A DNA stretch of 64,000 nucleotides from Methylocaldum sp. 14B (GCF_002005105.1 NZ_MSCV01000032.1:1-64000); one strand, 5' to 3'. Positions 8,219 through 18,587 are shown, counted from the first letter of the stretch. Notes: generated by a model not told the origin, from the letters alone. Numbers and translations are program-made.

Positions 8219-8515
8219 ATGAAGAAAATCGTAACCTTGATCGGAACCACCTTGGTCGGCTCGCTCTCAGCCGGGGCAGTGAACGCGGCTGAAAACCCTT
8301 TTGCGCTCAAGGACCTCGCAACGGGTTACACCCTCGTCGCCGAGGCGGAAACCGCCAAGGAAAAGAAGGAAATGGCCTGTGGCGCCCAGAAGCGCAGCGC
8401 CGAAACGGCGAAGCCCCAAGACGACAAGACTGCCCCGCAGAAAACCATGGAAGGCAAATGCGGTGCCGGCATGAAGATGGACGGCAAACCGGCGCAGCCG
8501 CCCAAGGCGCCTTGA
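8219..8515 (+). CDS. HvfA-like secreted Cys-containing peptide (probable RiPP metallophore precursor)
   Basis: The 98-residue product has a clear signal peptide (MKKIVTLIGTTLVGS, cut after VNAA). The mature part is low complexity, opens with ENPFALKDLATGYTLV and contains MACGA and EGKCGAG. The NPF...DL..GY opening and the EGKCG unit match HvfA-type precursors, whose cysteines are converted by MNIO enzymes to copper-binding groups. No MNIO gene is adjacent; the only one in the window is at 42284-43129. It is the first gene after the mer operator, so it should be induced by mercury. Role as a periplasmic metal trap is inference. Confidence 0.65.
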   Translation: MKKIVTLIGTTLVGSLSAGAVNAAENPFALKDLATGYTLVAEAETAKEKKEMACGAQKRSAETAKPQDDKTAPQKTMEGKCGAGMKMDGKPAQPPKAP

Positions 8516-8585
8516 TGCTCCATCTAGGATCAGGCCGGGCTCGTACCGTGCCTTGCTGCAACTCATCGCCTTGTGGAGGTGCGTC

Positions 8586-8753
8586 ATGGAGTTCGGCCTA
8601 AAAGAGCTGGCCTATCTTTCGCTGGTCGTTTTCATGCTGATGTTCGGCTATTTCGTCGTCCTGATGGGCTCGGAGGAAAACGTCAAGAAAAAGGATCCTG
8701 ATGAAAACCCGAAAGAATCCGGCACAGATAGCCAAAAGGGACAGCGGCCTTGA
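8586..8753 (+). CDS. small single-span membrane protein
   Basis: The ATG at 8586 follows a good ribosome-binding site (GGAGG seven bases upstream). The 55-residue product has one hydrophobic helix (LAYLSLVVFMLMFGYFVVLM) and a charged, Lys/Asp/Glu-rich cytosolic tail. No family is recognised. It follows the HvfA-like gene by 70 bases and precedes the operator of merTPA, so it probably belongs to the mercury-induced transcript. Confidence 0.5.
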   Translation: MEFGLKELAYLSLVVFMLMFGYFVVLMGSEENVKKKDPDENPKESGTDSQKGQRP

Positions 8754-8824
8754 GAGGAACCGTCAGGTGAACCGCCTGTCCTTTGGGCAGTCGGCCGCTG
8801 GCCGTCGGTTGTTCAATCACCCTC

Positions 8825-8855
8825 TTGACTCCGGACTCAACTACGCACTTAAGCT
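8825..8855 (+). promoter_or_regulatory. MerR-type promoter for merTPA
   Basis: TTGACT (8825-8830), 19-base spacer, TAAGCT (8850-8855). The spacer shares the AACTACGCACT stretch with the promoter at 8098-8128, which indicates duplication of one operator. It sits 36 bases before the merT start. Confidence 0.75.
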
Positions 8856-8890
8856 GATCCTCATTCCTATTTCCCCTGAAGGTGACAGCC

Positions 8891-9286
8891 ATGAACGAAG
8901 ATAAATCCGACAAATGCGAGCAGCCCACGGAGGGCACGCTCCGCCCGATCGAAGCAAAAACATTACTGGCCGGCGGTATCGCCGGGGTGTTGGCGTCCGT
9001 CTGCTGCCTCGGCCCGCTGGTGCTGGTGGGCCTCGGGCTCGGCGGCGCCTGGGCCAGCAACTTGACCTTGCTGGAACCCCTGCGGCCGATGTTCCTCATC
9101 GTTGCGGTCGCGGCACTCGTGTTCGCGTATCGCAAGATTTTCCTGGCGCCCGCCCCAAGCTGCGAGCCTGGCACGATATGCGCGGCGCCGAAAACTCAAA
9201 ACACCTACAAGGCGGTGTTCTGGGTCGTCACGGCGCTCGTTCTGTTGTCGCTGGGCTTTCCATCCCTGGCTCCCTTGTTTTATTAG
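8891..9286 (+). CDS. merT: MerT mercuric transport protein
   Basis: This 131-residue inner-membrane protein takes Hg(II) from MerP and passes it to the cytosolic MerA. A vicinal Cys pair in VLASVCCLGPLVLVG lies in the first of three hydrophobic helices, and a second Cys pair (SCEPGTIC) lies in the loop after helix two, as in classical MerT. An ATG at 8891 preceded by GAAGG is preferred over the GTG nine bases earlier. merP follows after ten bases. Confidence 0.93.
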   Translation: MNEDKSDKCEQPTEGTLRPIEAKTLLAGGIAGVLASVCCLGPLVLVGLGLGGAWASNLTLLEPLRPMFLIVAVAALVFAYRKIFLAPAPSCEPGTICAAPKTQNTYKAVFWVVTALVLLSLGFPSLAPLFY

Positions 9287-11257
<1,971 letters not shown>

Positions 11258-11262
11258 AGGCC

Positions 11263-11712
11263 ATGGAAAAGGCCTGTTTCTCAGAACGCAAGGATTGGGT
11301 CGGAACGCCCGGCGCTTTCGCGCTGGGCTGGGGATTGCCGGGCCTCGGGCTGGTCGCGGCGATGTTTCTCGATTCGTCGGCGAAGGCGATCCTTTGGCCG
11401 GCCGCTCTGGTGTGGATGGGTATCGCCTGCCTCGCCAACGCCGCCCGATGTCGGCGGATGCACTGTCACTTCACCGGGCCGTTTTTTCTCCTCATGGCTT
11501 TGCTGTCGCTCCTCCACGGCTACGAGATCGTCCGGCTCGGCCCGCAGGGCTGGACCTGGATCGGCCTCACCGCGGGGGGCGGCGGCGCCGTTTTGTGGTG
11601 GGTGTCCGAGCACGTGTGGGGCAAATTCGCCGGTTGGGGGTCAAACGAGACCTTGGCCTGCGGTACCGATAATCAAGTGGATCGAAAAGAGGTGCAAAAC
11701 GATGGCAAATGA
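11263..11712 (+). CDS. membrane protein of the mer operon
   Basis: The ATG at 11263 follows merA by five bases and gives a 149-residue protein with four hydrophobic segments. A short Cys/His cluster (CRRMHCHFTGPFF) lies at the start of the third helix and could bind metal. I do not recognise a named family. The tail is hydrophilic. Its position between two merA genes, in the same direction, indicates a role in mercury handling, possibly transport or protection, which is inference. Confidence 0.65.
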   Translation: MEKACFSERKDWVGTPGAFALGWGLPGLGLVAAMFLDSSAKAILWPAALVWMGIACLANAARCRRMHCHFTGPFFLLMALLSLLHGYEIVRLGPQGWTWIGLTAGGGGAVLWWVSEHVWGKFAGWGSNETLACGTDNQVDRKEVQNDGK

Positions 11713-11735
11713 AAAGCAATACGGAGGATAGTCAC

Positions 11736-13400
11736 ATGACAGACCGACTTCATTTTATTTTGCGCGTCGAAGGGATGACTTGTGACGGCTGCGCGCGGCA
11801 TGTCGCCCAGGCGCTCAAGGCTGTTCCGGGTGTGGAAAGCGCCGAAGTGGGTGATTGGCGCGAAGGGACGGCGGCGGTCGTGGCGGCTGGCACTGTCACG
11901 GAGGAGGCCTTGGCGGAAGCGGTGGCGAAAGCCGGCTACCGCGCTGTGGTTCAGGCCCAACGGCCGCTCGAAAGCGGAAAGCAGGCGCCTCGGTCGGAGG
12001 GCGCCGATTTCGATCTGATGACCCTCGGCGGGGGTTCGGCCGCCTTCGCCGCGGCGATCAAGGCCGCAGAGCTGGGCACCCGCGTCGCCATCGTCGAGGA
12101 AGGCACCATCGGCGGTACCTGCGTCAACATCGGCTGCGTACCCTCGAAGACGCTGATCAAGGCGGCGGAGATCTGCTACCACGCCGCCTACTCCCACTTC
12201 GAAGGCATGACGGCCTGCCCGCCGCCCTCCGATTGGCGGCGGGTTGTCGAGCAAAAGGACGAGTTGGTGGCGCAGCTGCGCGAGGAAAAGTACATCAAAC
12301 TGCTCGACAGTTACCCCACTATCACCCTGCTCCGGGGCCACGCCCGGCTGACCGGCGGCCGTAGCGTGTTCATCGACGGCCAGGCTTACACGCCCGGGAA
12401 AATCCTGATCGCGACCGGCTCGCGGCCGTGGGCGCCGCCGATCCCTGGGCTGGCCGAAGCGGGCTACCTCGACTCCACCGACGCGCTCAGTCTGCCGGCC
12501 CTGCCGCAAACCCTCATCGTCATCGGCGGCGGGGCGATCGGGCTGGAACTCGGGCAACTCTTCGCCCGTTTCGGGGTGCGCGTCACCCTGGTGGAGACCT
12601 TCCCCCACATCGCCGCCGCCGAGGAACCGGAAATCAGCGACGCGCTGGCCGGGTATTTGACGGCCGAACGGGTGAGGGTGCTGACCGGCACGAAGATCGA
12701 GCGGGTCGATCGCACCGAGGCGGTGTATCGGATGGCGGTGGACCTGAACGGCGCCAAGCAAACGCTTGAGGCCGAACAGCTGCTCGTCGCCACCGGCCGG
12801 CGCGCCCATACGGAAGGCTTTGGCTTGGAGGAAGCGGGTATCGCCCTCGGCACCAAGGGCGAGATCCTCGTCGATCGGCACTTGCAGACGAAAAACCCCG
12901 ACGTCTACGCGGCGGGCGATTGCATCGGCGATCCGATGTTCGTCTATGTCGCCGCCTATGCCGGGCAGCTCGCGGCGGAGAATGCGCTCACCGGAGCGGG
13001 CCGGGTATACGACCTTTCCGCGCTGCCGCGGGTAACCTTCACCGATCCGCAACTCGCCAGCGTGGGACTCACCGAGGCCCAGGCGAAGGCGGAGGGCTTA
13101 GAGGTAGAAACGGCCCTCCTGCCCGTTTCGCAGGTGCCGCGGGCGCAAGCCTCGCGCAATCCCAACGGGCTCATCAAGCTGGTCCGTGAGCGTTCCACCT
13201 TGCGCCTGCTCGGCGCGCACGTGCTCGCCGCCGAAGCCGGCGAGGTCATCCAGGAGGCGACGCTCGCGATCCGCTTCAAGCTGACGACGAAAGACGTGAT
13301 CGGCACCTTACACCCCTACTTGACGATGGCGGAGGGGATCAAACTGGCAGCGCTGACCTTCTCGAAGGACGTGACACAACTCTCCTGCTGTGCGACCTAG
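11736..13400 (+). CDS. merA: second, divergent MerA mercuric reductase
   Basis: Starting at ATG 11736 (GGAGG upstream) the protein is 554 residues. It has an N-terminal HMA domain (GMTCDGC, Cys 16 and 19), the redox pair C129/C134 in GGTCVNIGCVPSK, and the C-terminal pair C551/C552 (LSCCAT). All Hg-handling residues are thus present. It differs from the upstream MerA throughout: the NAD-binding turn is IGGGAIGLELGQLF rather than [13 protein letters not shown], and the C-terminal region reads TTKDVIGTLHPYLTMAEG. It represents another MerA clade rather than a recent duplicate. It is last in the merTPA unit. Confidence 0.93.
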   Translation: MTDRLHFILRVEGMTCDGCARHVAQALKAVPGVESAEVGDWREGTAAVVAAGTVTEEALAEAVAKAGYRAVVQAQRPLESGKQAPRSEGADFDLMTLGGGSAAFAAAIKAAELGTRVAIVEEGTIGGTCVNIGCVPSKTLIKAAEICYHAAYSHFEGMTACPPPSDWRRVVEQKDELVAQLREEKYIKLLDSYPTITLLRGHARLTGGRSVFIDGQAYTPGKILIATGSRPWAPPIPGLAEAGYLDSTDALSLPALPQTLIVIGGGAIGLELGQLFARFGVRVTLVETFPHIAAAEEPEISDALAGYLTAERVRVLTGTKIERVDRTEAVYRMAVDLNGAKQTLEAEQLLVATGRRAHTEGFGLEEAGIALGTKGEILVDRHLQTKNPDVYAAGDCIGDPMFVYVAAYAGQLAAENALTGAGRVYDLSALPRVTFTDPQLASVGLTEAQAKAEGLEVETALLPVSQVPRAQASRNPNGLIKLVRERSTLRLLGAHVLAAEAGEVIQEATLAIRFKLTTKDVIGTLHPYLTMAEGIKLAALTFSKDVTQLSCCAT

Positions 13401-13642
13401 GCGTCGGGCTAGAACGCTGTTCTTGATCCTGCTCTCCGAGGTCTATCGCTGGACGGCGGACCGGGCGGTGGGCGTAGCCAGATGAGGCCATTGCCCTTGG
13501 AGCCTTCATGCAGTTTCAGCAGACCATCAAGGGAAGCCGGTGATGATCGGACAACGGCGCGATCAGCGCCTCATATAGCTCAACCGGACAGTTGGCAGCG
13601 CCGCTGAGCGGATCTTCCGATCAGCTAGTCGGCCTGGCTTGT

Positions 13643-14338
13643 TCACGCCGCCAGACTGGGTACGACGACGAAATAAGCATTGAGCATATATAGGCCGGAC
13701 AGGATCAGCAGAATTCCGCCGATGAGTTCAAAGGCCTTCTGGAACCTGCCCAACGCCGAAAGATTTTCCAGCCAGCCTACGGCAACCGCGCCGAGGAGGA
13801 TTGGAATTGCCCGTCCTAGGGCAAACGCCAGCAGCAGAATCGTCCCGAACAGGGGAGAGCCGATGCCCGCCGCCACGCCGAGCAGCACGACCAGCGCCGG
13901 CGTACAGAATGGGCAGATCGCCACCGAGAACGCCGCTCCGAGCACAAAGGCGCCCCAGGCTCCGGCCACGGGCTTGGCGCGCAGCCCCCATGCCGGCAGC
14001 GAAAGCGGCAGCCACCCCGCCCAGATCAGGCCGAGGGCAATCAGCAAGGGGCCGAGGATCAGCCCCCATGTGCGGCCAAGCAGGTGTTGAACCCAGCTAC
14101 CTCCCAAACCGGCCGCCAAACCCAGCGCTGCATGGGTAAGAAGCACGCCCAAGACGAAAAGGCCGCCGAGCACCACCGCCTGGCGGGGCGTGCGTGATTT
14201 CATTACGTAGGCAAGCGAAACGGGGATGGCGGCCAGCGCGACCGGATTGAAACTGAACACGAAGCCCGTCACGAGCCCGACCCACAGGGCGCCGAACCCG
14301 GCGTGCGCCACCGCTAGCCGCAGCGCCTCGGCGTCCAT
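13643..14338 (-). CDS. CcdA/DsbD-type thiol-transport membrane protein
   Basis: From ATG 14338 the protein has 231 residues and six predicted membrane helices. An AICPFCTPALVVLL segment carries the CxxC pair, and FSFNPVALAAIPVSLAYV is the first conserved repeat of the CcdA family. Such proteins move reducing equivalents from cytosolic thioredoxin to periplasmic partners. The start overlaps the stop of the thioredoxin-fold gene by one base (TGATG), so the two are coupled. In this operon, behind a ZntR/PbrR-type regulator, it may help keep metal-binding thiols reduced. An alternative is a role as a permease for metals. Confidence 0.8.
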   Translation of the reverse strand: MDAEALRLAVAHAGFGALWVGLVTGFVFSFNPVALAAIPVSLAYVMKSRTPRQAVVLGGLFVLGVLLTHAALGLAAGLGGSWVQHLLGRTWGLILGPLLIALGLIWAGWLPLSLPAWGLRAKPVAGAWGAFVLGAAFSVAICPFCTPALVVLLGVAAGIGSPLFGTILLLAFALGRAIPILLGAVAVGWLENLSALGRFQKAFELIGGILLILSGLYMLNAYFVVVPSLAA

Positions 14339-14604
14339 CAGCGTCGCTCCAGGCGGGCCAGCATGGCCCGGAATTGCTCGGGAGTCGGCAGAGAGGCAAA
14401 CCGCAGTTCGCCGTTCACGGCGATGGCCGGCAGGGTCAGCACCCTGAGCGCCACCGCGTAGTCGAGTTCGTCGAGCACGTTGACCTCGCGCCAGATCAGG
14501 TTGTCCTCGCCCAGTACGGACGCGGCGGCCGCGCGCAGCTCCGCCTGTACGCTGGCGCACTTCTGGCACCCCGGCGCGGCGATAACCTCGATTTGTACGC
14601 TCAT
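14338..14604 (-). CDS. small thioredoxin/glutaredoxin-fold protein
   Basis: The 88-residue cytosolic protein has an N-terminal beta strand followed by [11 protein letters not shown], a CxxC redox motif, and the cis-Pro segment [11 protein letters not shown]. It is therefore a glutaredoxin-like thiol protein with no signal peptide. It sits between a MerR regulator (overlap of four bases) and the CcdA-like transporter (one-base overlap), forming a tightly coupled three-gene unit. It probably serves as the electron donor or acceptor of the CcdA-like protein. Confidence 0.82.
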   Translation of the reverse strand: MSVQIEVIAAPGCQKCASVQAELRAAAASVLGEDNLIWREVNVLDELDYAVALRVLTLPAIAVNGELRFASLPTPEQFRAMLARLERR

Positions 14605-15017
14605 CGGGACACCTCCTGCAGGGTGTTCTCGAGCGCACGCAGGATGGGGCAGTCGTCGAGCGGCTTTTCGCTGTCCTTACAGCGCTCGATCAAGTCGTCG
14701 AGGGCGCGCGACATGGCCTGCAAGGCCCTGAGCTTGTGTGCGATCCGCAGCTTTTTCTCGATCGCCAGCCGGCGCACATCCTGGCAGCAGGCGCGATCCG
14801 TTGCCTTGAGCTTCAGGAGTTCCTGAATCTCCGCCAGCGTGAAGCCACAGTGCTGGGCATGCTTGACGAAGCGGATACGGCGCGCGGCTCCATCGTCGTA
14901 GAGGCGGTAGCCGGCAGCCGTTTTCGATGCCGGCGTGATCAAACCTTCCTTTTCGTAGTAGCGCAGCGTGTCGGTGCTTACTCCAGCCAGCAATGACAGC
15001 TTGCCGATGGTGTACAT
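14601..15017 (-). CDS. ZntR/CadR/PbrR-type MerR-family metal regulator
   Basis: The 138-residue protein starts at ATG 15017, which has GGGAGG upstream; a longer form from 15041 is less likely. The MerR winged helix ([20 protein letters not shown]) is followed by a dimer helix and a metal loop. Candidate ligands are the Cys pair in DRACCQD and the C-terminal Cys residues in [16 protein letters not shown]. This fits divalent-metal sensors (Zn, Cd or Pb). Three MerR-type promoters with TTGACC -35 boxes at 15045-15075, 18588-18618 and 19045-19076 are its likely targets, the first being its own. Confidence 0.85.
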   Translation of the reverse strand: MYTIGKLSLLAGVSTDTLRYYEKEGLITPASKTAAGYRLYDDGAARRIRFVKHAQHCGFTLAEIQELLKLKATDRACCQDVRRLAIEKKLRIAHKLRALQAMSRALDDLIERCKDSEKPLDDCPILRALENTLQEVSR

Positions 15018-15044
15018 GACAAATACCTCCCTATAAGGCATTCA

Positions 15045-15075
15045 GCGTAAACTGTAGAGCAAACACCAAGGTCAA
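15045..15075 (-). promoter_or_regulatory. MerR-type promoter of the regulator-thioredoxin-CcdA operon
   Basis: On the minus strand TTGACC (15075-15070) is followed after 19 bases by TTACGC (15050-15045), or after 20 by TACGCT. It starts like the promoters at 18588-18618 and 19045-19076 (TTGACCTTGGTG), and implies autoregulation of the MerR-type gene at 14601-15017. Confidence 0.6.
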
Positions 15076-15089
15076 GCGCCATCTCAACT

Positions 15090-15471
15090 TCATTTCGCAC
15101 GGCGCGCGGTTTTGGTGTTCGCTCGCTTTGGAATGAGCGTGTAGTGAATGGTCTGCGCTCGGATATATCCATTTTGGATGACCTAAGAGTCCGCGCCGTC
15201 CGTGACGCTGTGGGTGTCGGAATCCGCCGACCATTCAAGGAAACCGACGTCCTGCTACGATGACGGCTTTGTAGGTGTAGTGAGCGTTTGGCAATTCCTG
15301 ATTCAATTGGCGATAGCAGGCGCGGATCCCATCCAGCCCACGGCGCACCCCGCTGGGCATGATCAGGAAGGAGTCCTCCCGGTAGCACTCCAGGAAATCG
15401 CTTTCAACACCCGACCGGGACAATGTCAGGTATCTGTTAAGCACCTCTTGCGGGGTAGTGTCAGCTTGCAT
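15090..15471 (-). pseudogene. SnoaL/NTF2-like protein, broken
   Basis: The ATG at 15471 has a perfect GGAGG six bases upstream. The frame then reads a SnoaL-like fold (VLNRYLTLSRSGVESDFLEC, FLIMPSGVRRGLDGIRACY). It breaks near 15236 with a frameshift. In another frame the homologous tail follows (EWSADSDTHSVTDGADS), is interrupted by TAG, and continues as VIQNGYIRAQTIHYTL to 15090. The two lesions within 60 bases show that the gene is inactive. Intact relatives are small polyketide-cyclase-like or steroid-isomerase-like proteins of varied function. Confidence 0.75.
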
Positions 15472-15617
15472 GGTGCCTCCATTCGACATGGGAATCCAGG
15501 GACCGTGGCCGACGGCCTGGGCCTTGCCGTCGGGCAAACAGGGTGAGCGGAGCTCTCACGGTTGGTCAGCCCCGACTTGTTCAGAGTAAACGGCTGTGCC
15601 CGTAGAGCCGTCCCTCC

Positions 15618-15721
15618 TATGTCTCCAGCATGGTGTATCCTGCCTTCTGGATGGCCTGCTTGAGTTGCTCTTCGTGCACTTTGTCCGGCTCGAAACGTAC
15701 ATAGACATGCTTCGGAAGTTC
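15618..15721 (-). pseudogene. remnant of an HMA domain
   Basis: Just beyond the stop of the HMA gene at 15720, in a different frame, the sequence reads VELPKHVYVRFEPDKVHEEQ and ends in AGYTMLET. This is the second half of a heavy-metal-associated domain without its Cys-containing first half. It suggests a former two-domain protein or a fused neighbour truncated by deletion. Confidence 0.55.
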
Positions 15722-15947
15722 AACTGACGACTTTGGTCTGATAGCCGGCCTTACTTATACGTTCCGTGATTGCAGCGGCTTCCAGAACCGCCGTGTCAAA
15801 GAGTACTTCAATGCGTTGGTTGCGCACCTGCGCGCGAACCTGCCCCACCCCCTGAAGAGCTTTGAGCAGGCGCTCGACGCGCTGCTCGCATCCCTCACAG
15901 ACGAGGCGATTATCACCAACGACTTCAAAGGTGATGGACTTGAGCAT
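15720..15947 (-). CDS. HMA-domain metal-binding protein
   Basis: The 75-residue cytosolic protein is a single HMA domain with a variant ligand motif, LVCEGCEQRV (CxxC at about residues 17-20), where the usual M-T-C context is replaced. It ends KAGYQTKVVS. It follows the P-type ATPase gene by 15 bases on the same strand and presumably feeds metal to it. Two further HMA proteins and two MerA HMA domains occur in the window, so local gene duplication is likely. Confidence 0.75.
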   Translation of the reverse strand: MLKSITFEVVGDNRLVCEGCEQRVERLLKALQGVGQVRAQVRNQRIEVLFDTAVLEAAAITERISKAGYQTKVVS

Positions 15948-15962
15948 GGGTAATATCTCCCA

Positions 15963-18398
15963 TTAATGCGGTGACAGTTGCCCGACCGTCTTGATGGCCT
16001 GGAAAAAATAAGTGCCGCGGCTCCACAGGGAGTTGATGAAGATCGACGTCACGCTGGCCGCCATCGCGACCATGCCCCAGATTGGATAGACCAATCCTGT
16101 CGCGGCCGCCGGGATCCCGATGCCGTTGAACGTAAATGCGAGCACTATGTTTTGCAGCATCTTTCGATAACTGTAGCGGCTGATCTCGTAAGCCGTGAGC
16201 ACGGCGCTGACCCGCTTGTTGAGGATGATCACGTCGGCGGATTCAATCGCGATATCGGCTCCGCTGCCAAAGGCAATGCCGACCTCGGCTTGCATCAGGG
16301 CCGGCGCGTCGTTGATGCCGTCGCCGACCATGGCGACGCGCGCGCTCTCTTGAAGTTTGCGGATTATCGCCGCCTTGTCGGCTGGCAGCACGCGCGCATG
16401 CACATCTTCGATGCCGACGGCACGAGCGAAATGTTGTGCCGCCCGCTCGTTATCACCAGTGATCAAGCTCGTGCGGATGCCGAGCGCGTGGAGACGGCGC
16501 ACCGTCTCGGCTGCGTCAGGCCGCAACGCGTCGCCAAGCGCCAGCAGCCCAAGGAGTTCGCCGTCCCGTGCCACAGTGATCACCGTGAGTCCCTGCGCTT
16601 CAAGTTCCTTGAGGCGTTCTTCCTGGGGTGCGAGGTTTACTCCCTCGGTTGTGAGAAAAGACGGGCTGCCGATCACGAGTCTCCTATTGCCGAGGCGCGC
16701 CCGGACTCCTTTACCCGCGACGGCCTCGAATCCCTGCACCTCGGGCAGAGCGATGCTGCGGTTAAACGCCTCTTCCACCACGGCGCGCGCGAGCGGGTGT
16801 TCTGACCCGGCCTCGGCGGCTCCTGCGAGCGTGAGCAGTTCTTCTTCCGTTCCTTCCACCGGGACGATTTCCCGCAACGCGGGGCGTCCCTCGGTGAGCG
16901 TGCCGGTTTTATCAAAAACCACGCGCTGCACGCGCCGCAAGGCCTGAAAAGCCTCGCCGGTACGCATCAACACGCCGCGCTCGGCCGCTTCGCCCGCCCC
17001 ACGCACAATCGACAGCGGCGCCGAGATCCCGACGGCGCACGGATAGCCCATAACGAGCACACTCAGGCCGGCGAACATCGCCCGCTGCAAATCGGGTGAG
17101 TCTCCGACGACCAGTGGAGCAAGCAGCCAGAACAGCGTCGCGCCCGCCGCGGTGAGCAGCACGAGTGGTGTATAAACGCGCAACACGCGGTCTACCAGGT
17201 GCAACAGGCCGGGTTTCAGCGCCCGCGCATCCTCCACGCTCCGTATCACTTGCCTCAGGAAACTTTCTTCGCCCACCACCCTCACCCGCACGAGGAGTGT
17301 GCCGTGACCGTTCAGCGAGCCGCTTATGGTCTGGTCTCCGGGGCGTTTCTCGATGAGGCTTGGCTCACCGGTGACGAGCGATTCGTCCACGTCTGATTCC
17401 CCCGATTCCACCTCGCCGTCCACCGGCACTCGCTCGCCGGGGCGGATGCGCACCAAGTCGCCCACGCGCACCTGTTCGAGCGGGATCTCTTGCTCTTTGT
17501 CGTCCTTGATGACATGCGCCACGTCAGGCTCGAGGTCCAGGAGCTTCTTAACAGCCTGAGAGCTGCGGGTCTTGACGATGAGCGACAGCCACTCGGAGAA
17601 GATGTGATACGAGAGCACCATGACCCCGACCGAAAAGAACGCTGCCGTGGGGTAATAGGGGAATCGGAGGGCCAAGCCGACCACTCCGCCGATAAGCCCC
17701 GCGAACGCTCCGAACTCCACCAGCACATGCTGGTTCAGGATTCCCCGCCGAAGCGCTGCGGCCGCCATGTTGATGATATGTCCGCCGACGCCGAAAATGA
17801 TCGCTACCGTAAGCGCTCCGGCCAACCACGGCGTGGCCGCGCCGAACGCGCCGCGCAACTGGAGAGCATAGACGGTGGCGCCCATCGCGCCGAGAAGAGC
17901 CGATCCGGTGAGCGCCCGCTCCAAACCATACGCACGCAAGACCACGAAAGAGAATACTACGAGGCTCGCGATGGAAAACACGCATAGCCAGAACCATGCG
18001 CTGCTGACCGGGTATCCGGCCAACCCCATCGCGGCAATGCTCATGGTCAGTGCGGTCAGGAAACGTCCACGCTCGCGCACCAGTGCGCGCTCTTCTTCCT
18101 CAAACGGACGCACCTTGCGCGGATCGGAGATGGTGTAGCCGATGTCTTTGAGCGTCTGCAGTAGGTCCTCGGCACGTGCCACGCTCGGGTCGTATTCGAT
18201 AAGCGCCTGTTCATGAGTCAAGCTGACCGCGACTTTGTCCACGCCCGGCAGCCTGCCCAGCGCCCTTTCAATCGTGCCGGTGCACAACGAGCAGTGCAGC
18301 CCGCCGATATGCGCGCGGATTCTTCGGCGGCCCGGTATTTTCGAAGGTTCTTCGCTCCAGAAGTGTGGAGCAGACTCAATGGTCGTTGCGGTGTTCAT
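15963..18398 (-). CDS. P1B-type metal-transporting ATPase with YPC motif
   Basis: The 811-residue protein has an N-terminal HMA domain (LHCSLC, Cys 36 and 39), about eight membrane helices, the actuator motif TGEP (343-346), the phosphorylation site DKTGT (496-500), an HP motif in GSEHPLARA, and GDGINDAP near the end. The transmembrane metal site reads MGYPCAVG: Tyr replaces the first Cys of the usual CPC motif (residues 452-454). The metal is therefore uncertain (Cu, Zn, Pb or Hg are all candidates). It has its own MerR-type promoter at 18588-18618 and belongs with the HMA gene downstream. Confidence 0.9.
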   Translation of the reverse strand: MNTATTIESAPHFWSEEPSKIPGRRRIRAHIGGLHCSLCTGTIERALGRLPGVDKVAVSLTHEQALIEYDPSVARAEDLLQTLKDIGYTISDPRKVRPFEEEERALVRERGRFLTALTMSIAAMGLAGYPVSSAWFWLCVFSIASLVVFSFVVLRAYGLERALTGSALLGAMGATVYALQLRGAFGAATPWLAGALTVAIIFGVGGHIINMAAAALRRGILNQHVLVEFGAFAGLIGGVVGLALRFPYYPTAAFFSVGVMVLSYHIFSEWLSLIVKTRSSQAVKKLLDLEPDVAHVIKDDKEQEIPLEQVRVGDLVRIRPGERVPVDGEVESGESDVDESLVTGEPSLIEKRPGDQTISGSLNGHGTLLVRVRVVGEESFLRQVIRSVEDARALKPGLLHLVDRVLRVYTPLVLLTAAGATLFWLLAPLVVGDSPDLQRAMFAGLSVLVMGYPCAVGISAPLSIVRGAGEAAERGVLMRTGEAFQALRRVQRVVFDKTGTLTEGRPALREIVPVEGTEEELLTLAGAAEAGSEHPLARAVVEEAFNRSIALPEVQGFEAVAGKGVRARLGNRRLVIGSPSFLTTEGVNLAPQEERLKELEAQGLTVITVARDGELLGLLALGDALRPDAAETVRRLHALGIRTSLITGDNERAAQHFARAVGIEDVHARVLPADKAAIIRKLQESARVAMVGDGINDAPALMQAEVGIAFGSGADIAIESADVIILNKRVSAVLTAYEISRYSYRKMLQNIVLAFTFNGIGIPAAATGLVYPIWGMVAMAASVTSIFINSLWSRGTYFFQAIKTVGQLSPH

Positions 18399-18481
18399 AA
18401 TGACACCTCTCTGTTAGTACAAAACCGGTCTTTTCGTTCCATTTTTCCAAATACGCGAAGCGGTAGGCGGCTTTGAGCGAC

Positions 18482-18553
18482 CTATGCACCTGATGTAGAC
18501 AAGACAGGGCCTGGTATGGCAGCCCTGCGTTGCACGGCTATCTTGGAAGCCAT
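18482..18553 (-). CDS. candidate 23-residue leader peptide upstream of the P1B ATPase
   Basis: Between the MerR-type promoter and the ATPase start is a short frame with a strong ribosome-binding site (GGAGG six bases before the ATG). It encodes MASKIAVQRR, then AAIPGPVLSTSGA, and a TAG stop. The rest of the 180-base leader contains no other gene. It could be a regulatory leader peptide or chance. Confidence 0.3.
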   Translation of the reverse strand: MASKIAVQRRAAIPGPVLSTSGA

Positions 18554-18587
18554 AATTGCCTCCTACCGACGGAACGCCACGCAAAAA

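Noticed and set aside
13401-13642. Possible transposase or gene relic between merA and the CcdA-like gene
   Set aside because: Short readable pieces on the minus strand have no family pattern that I can name; evidence is too weak to annotate.
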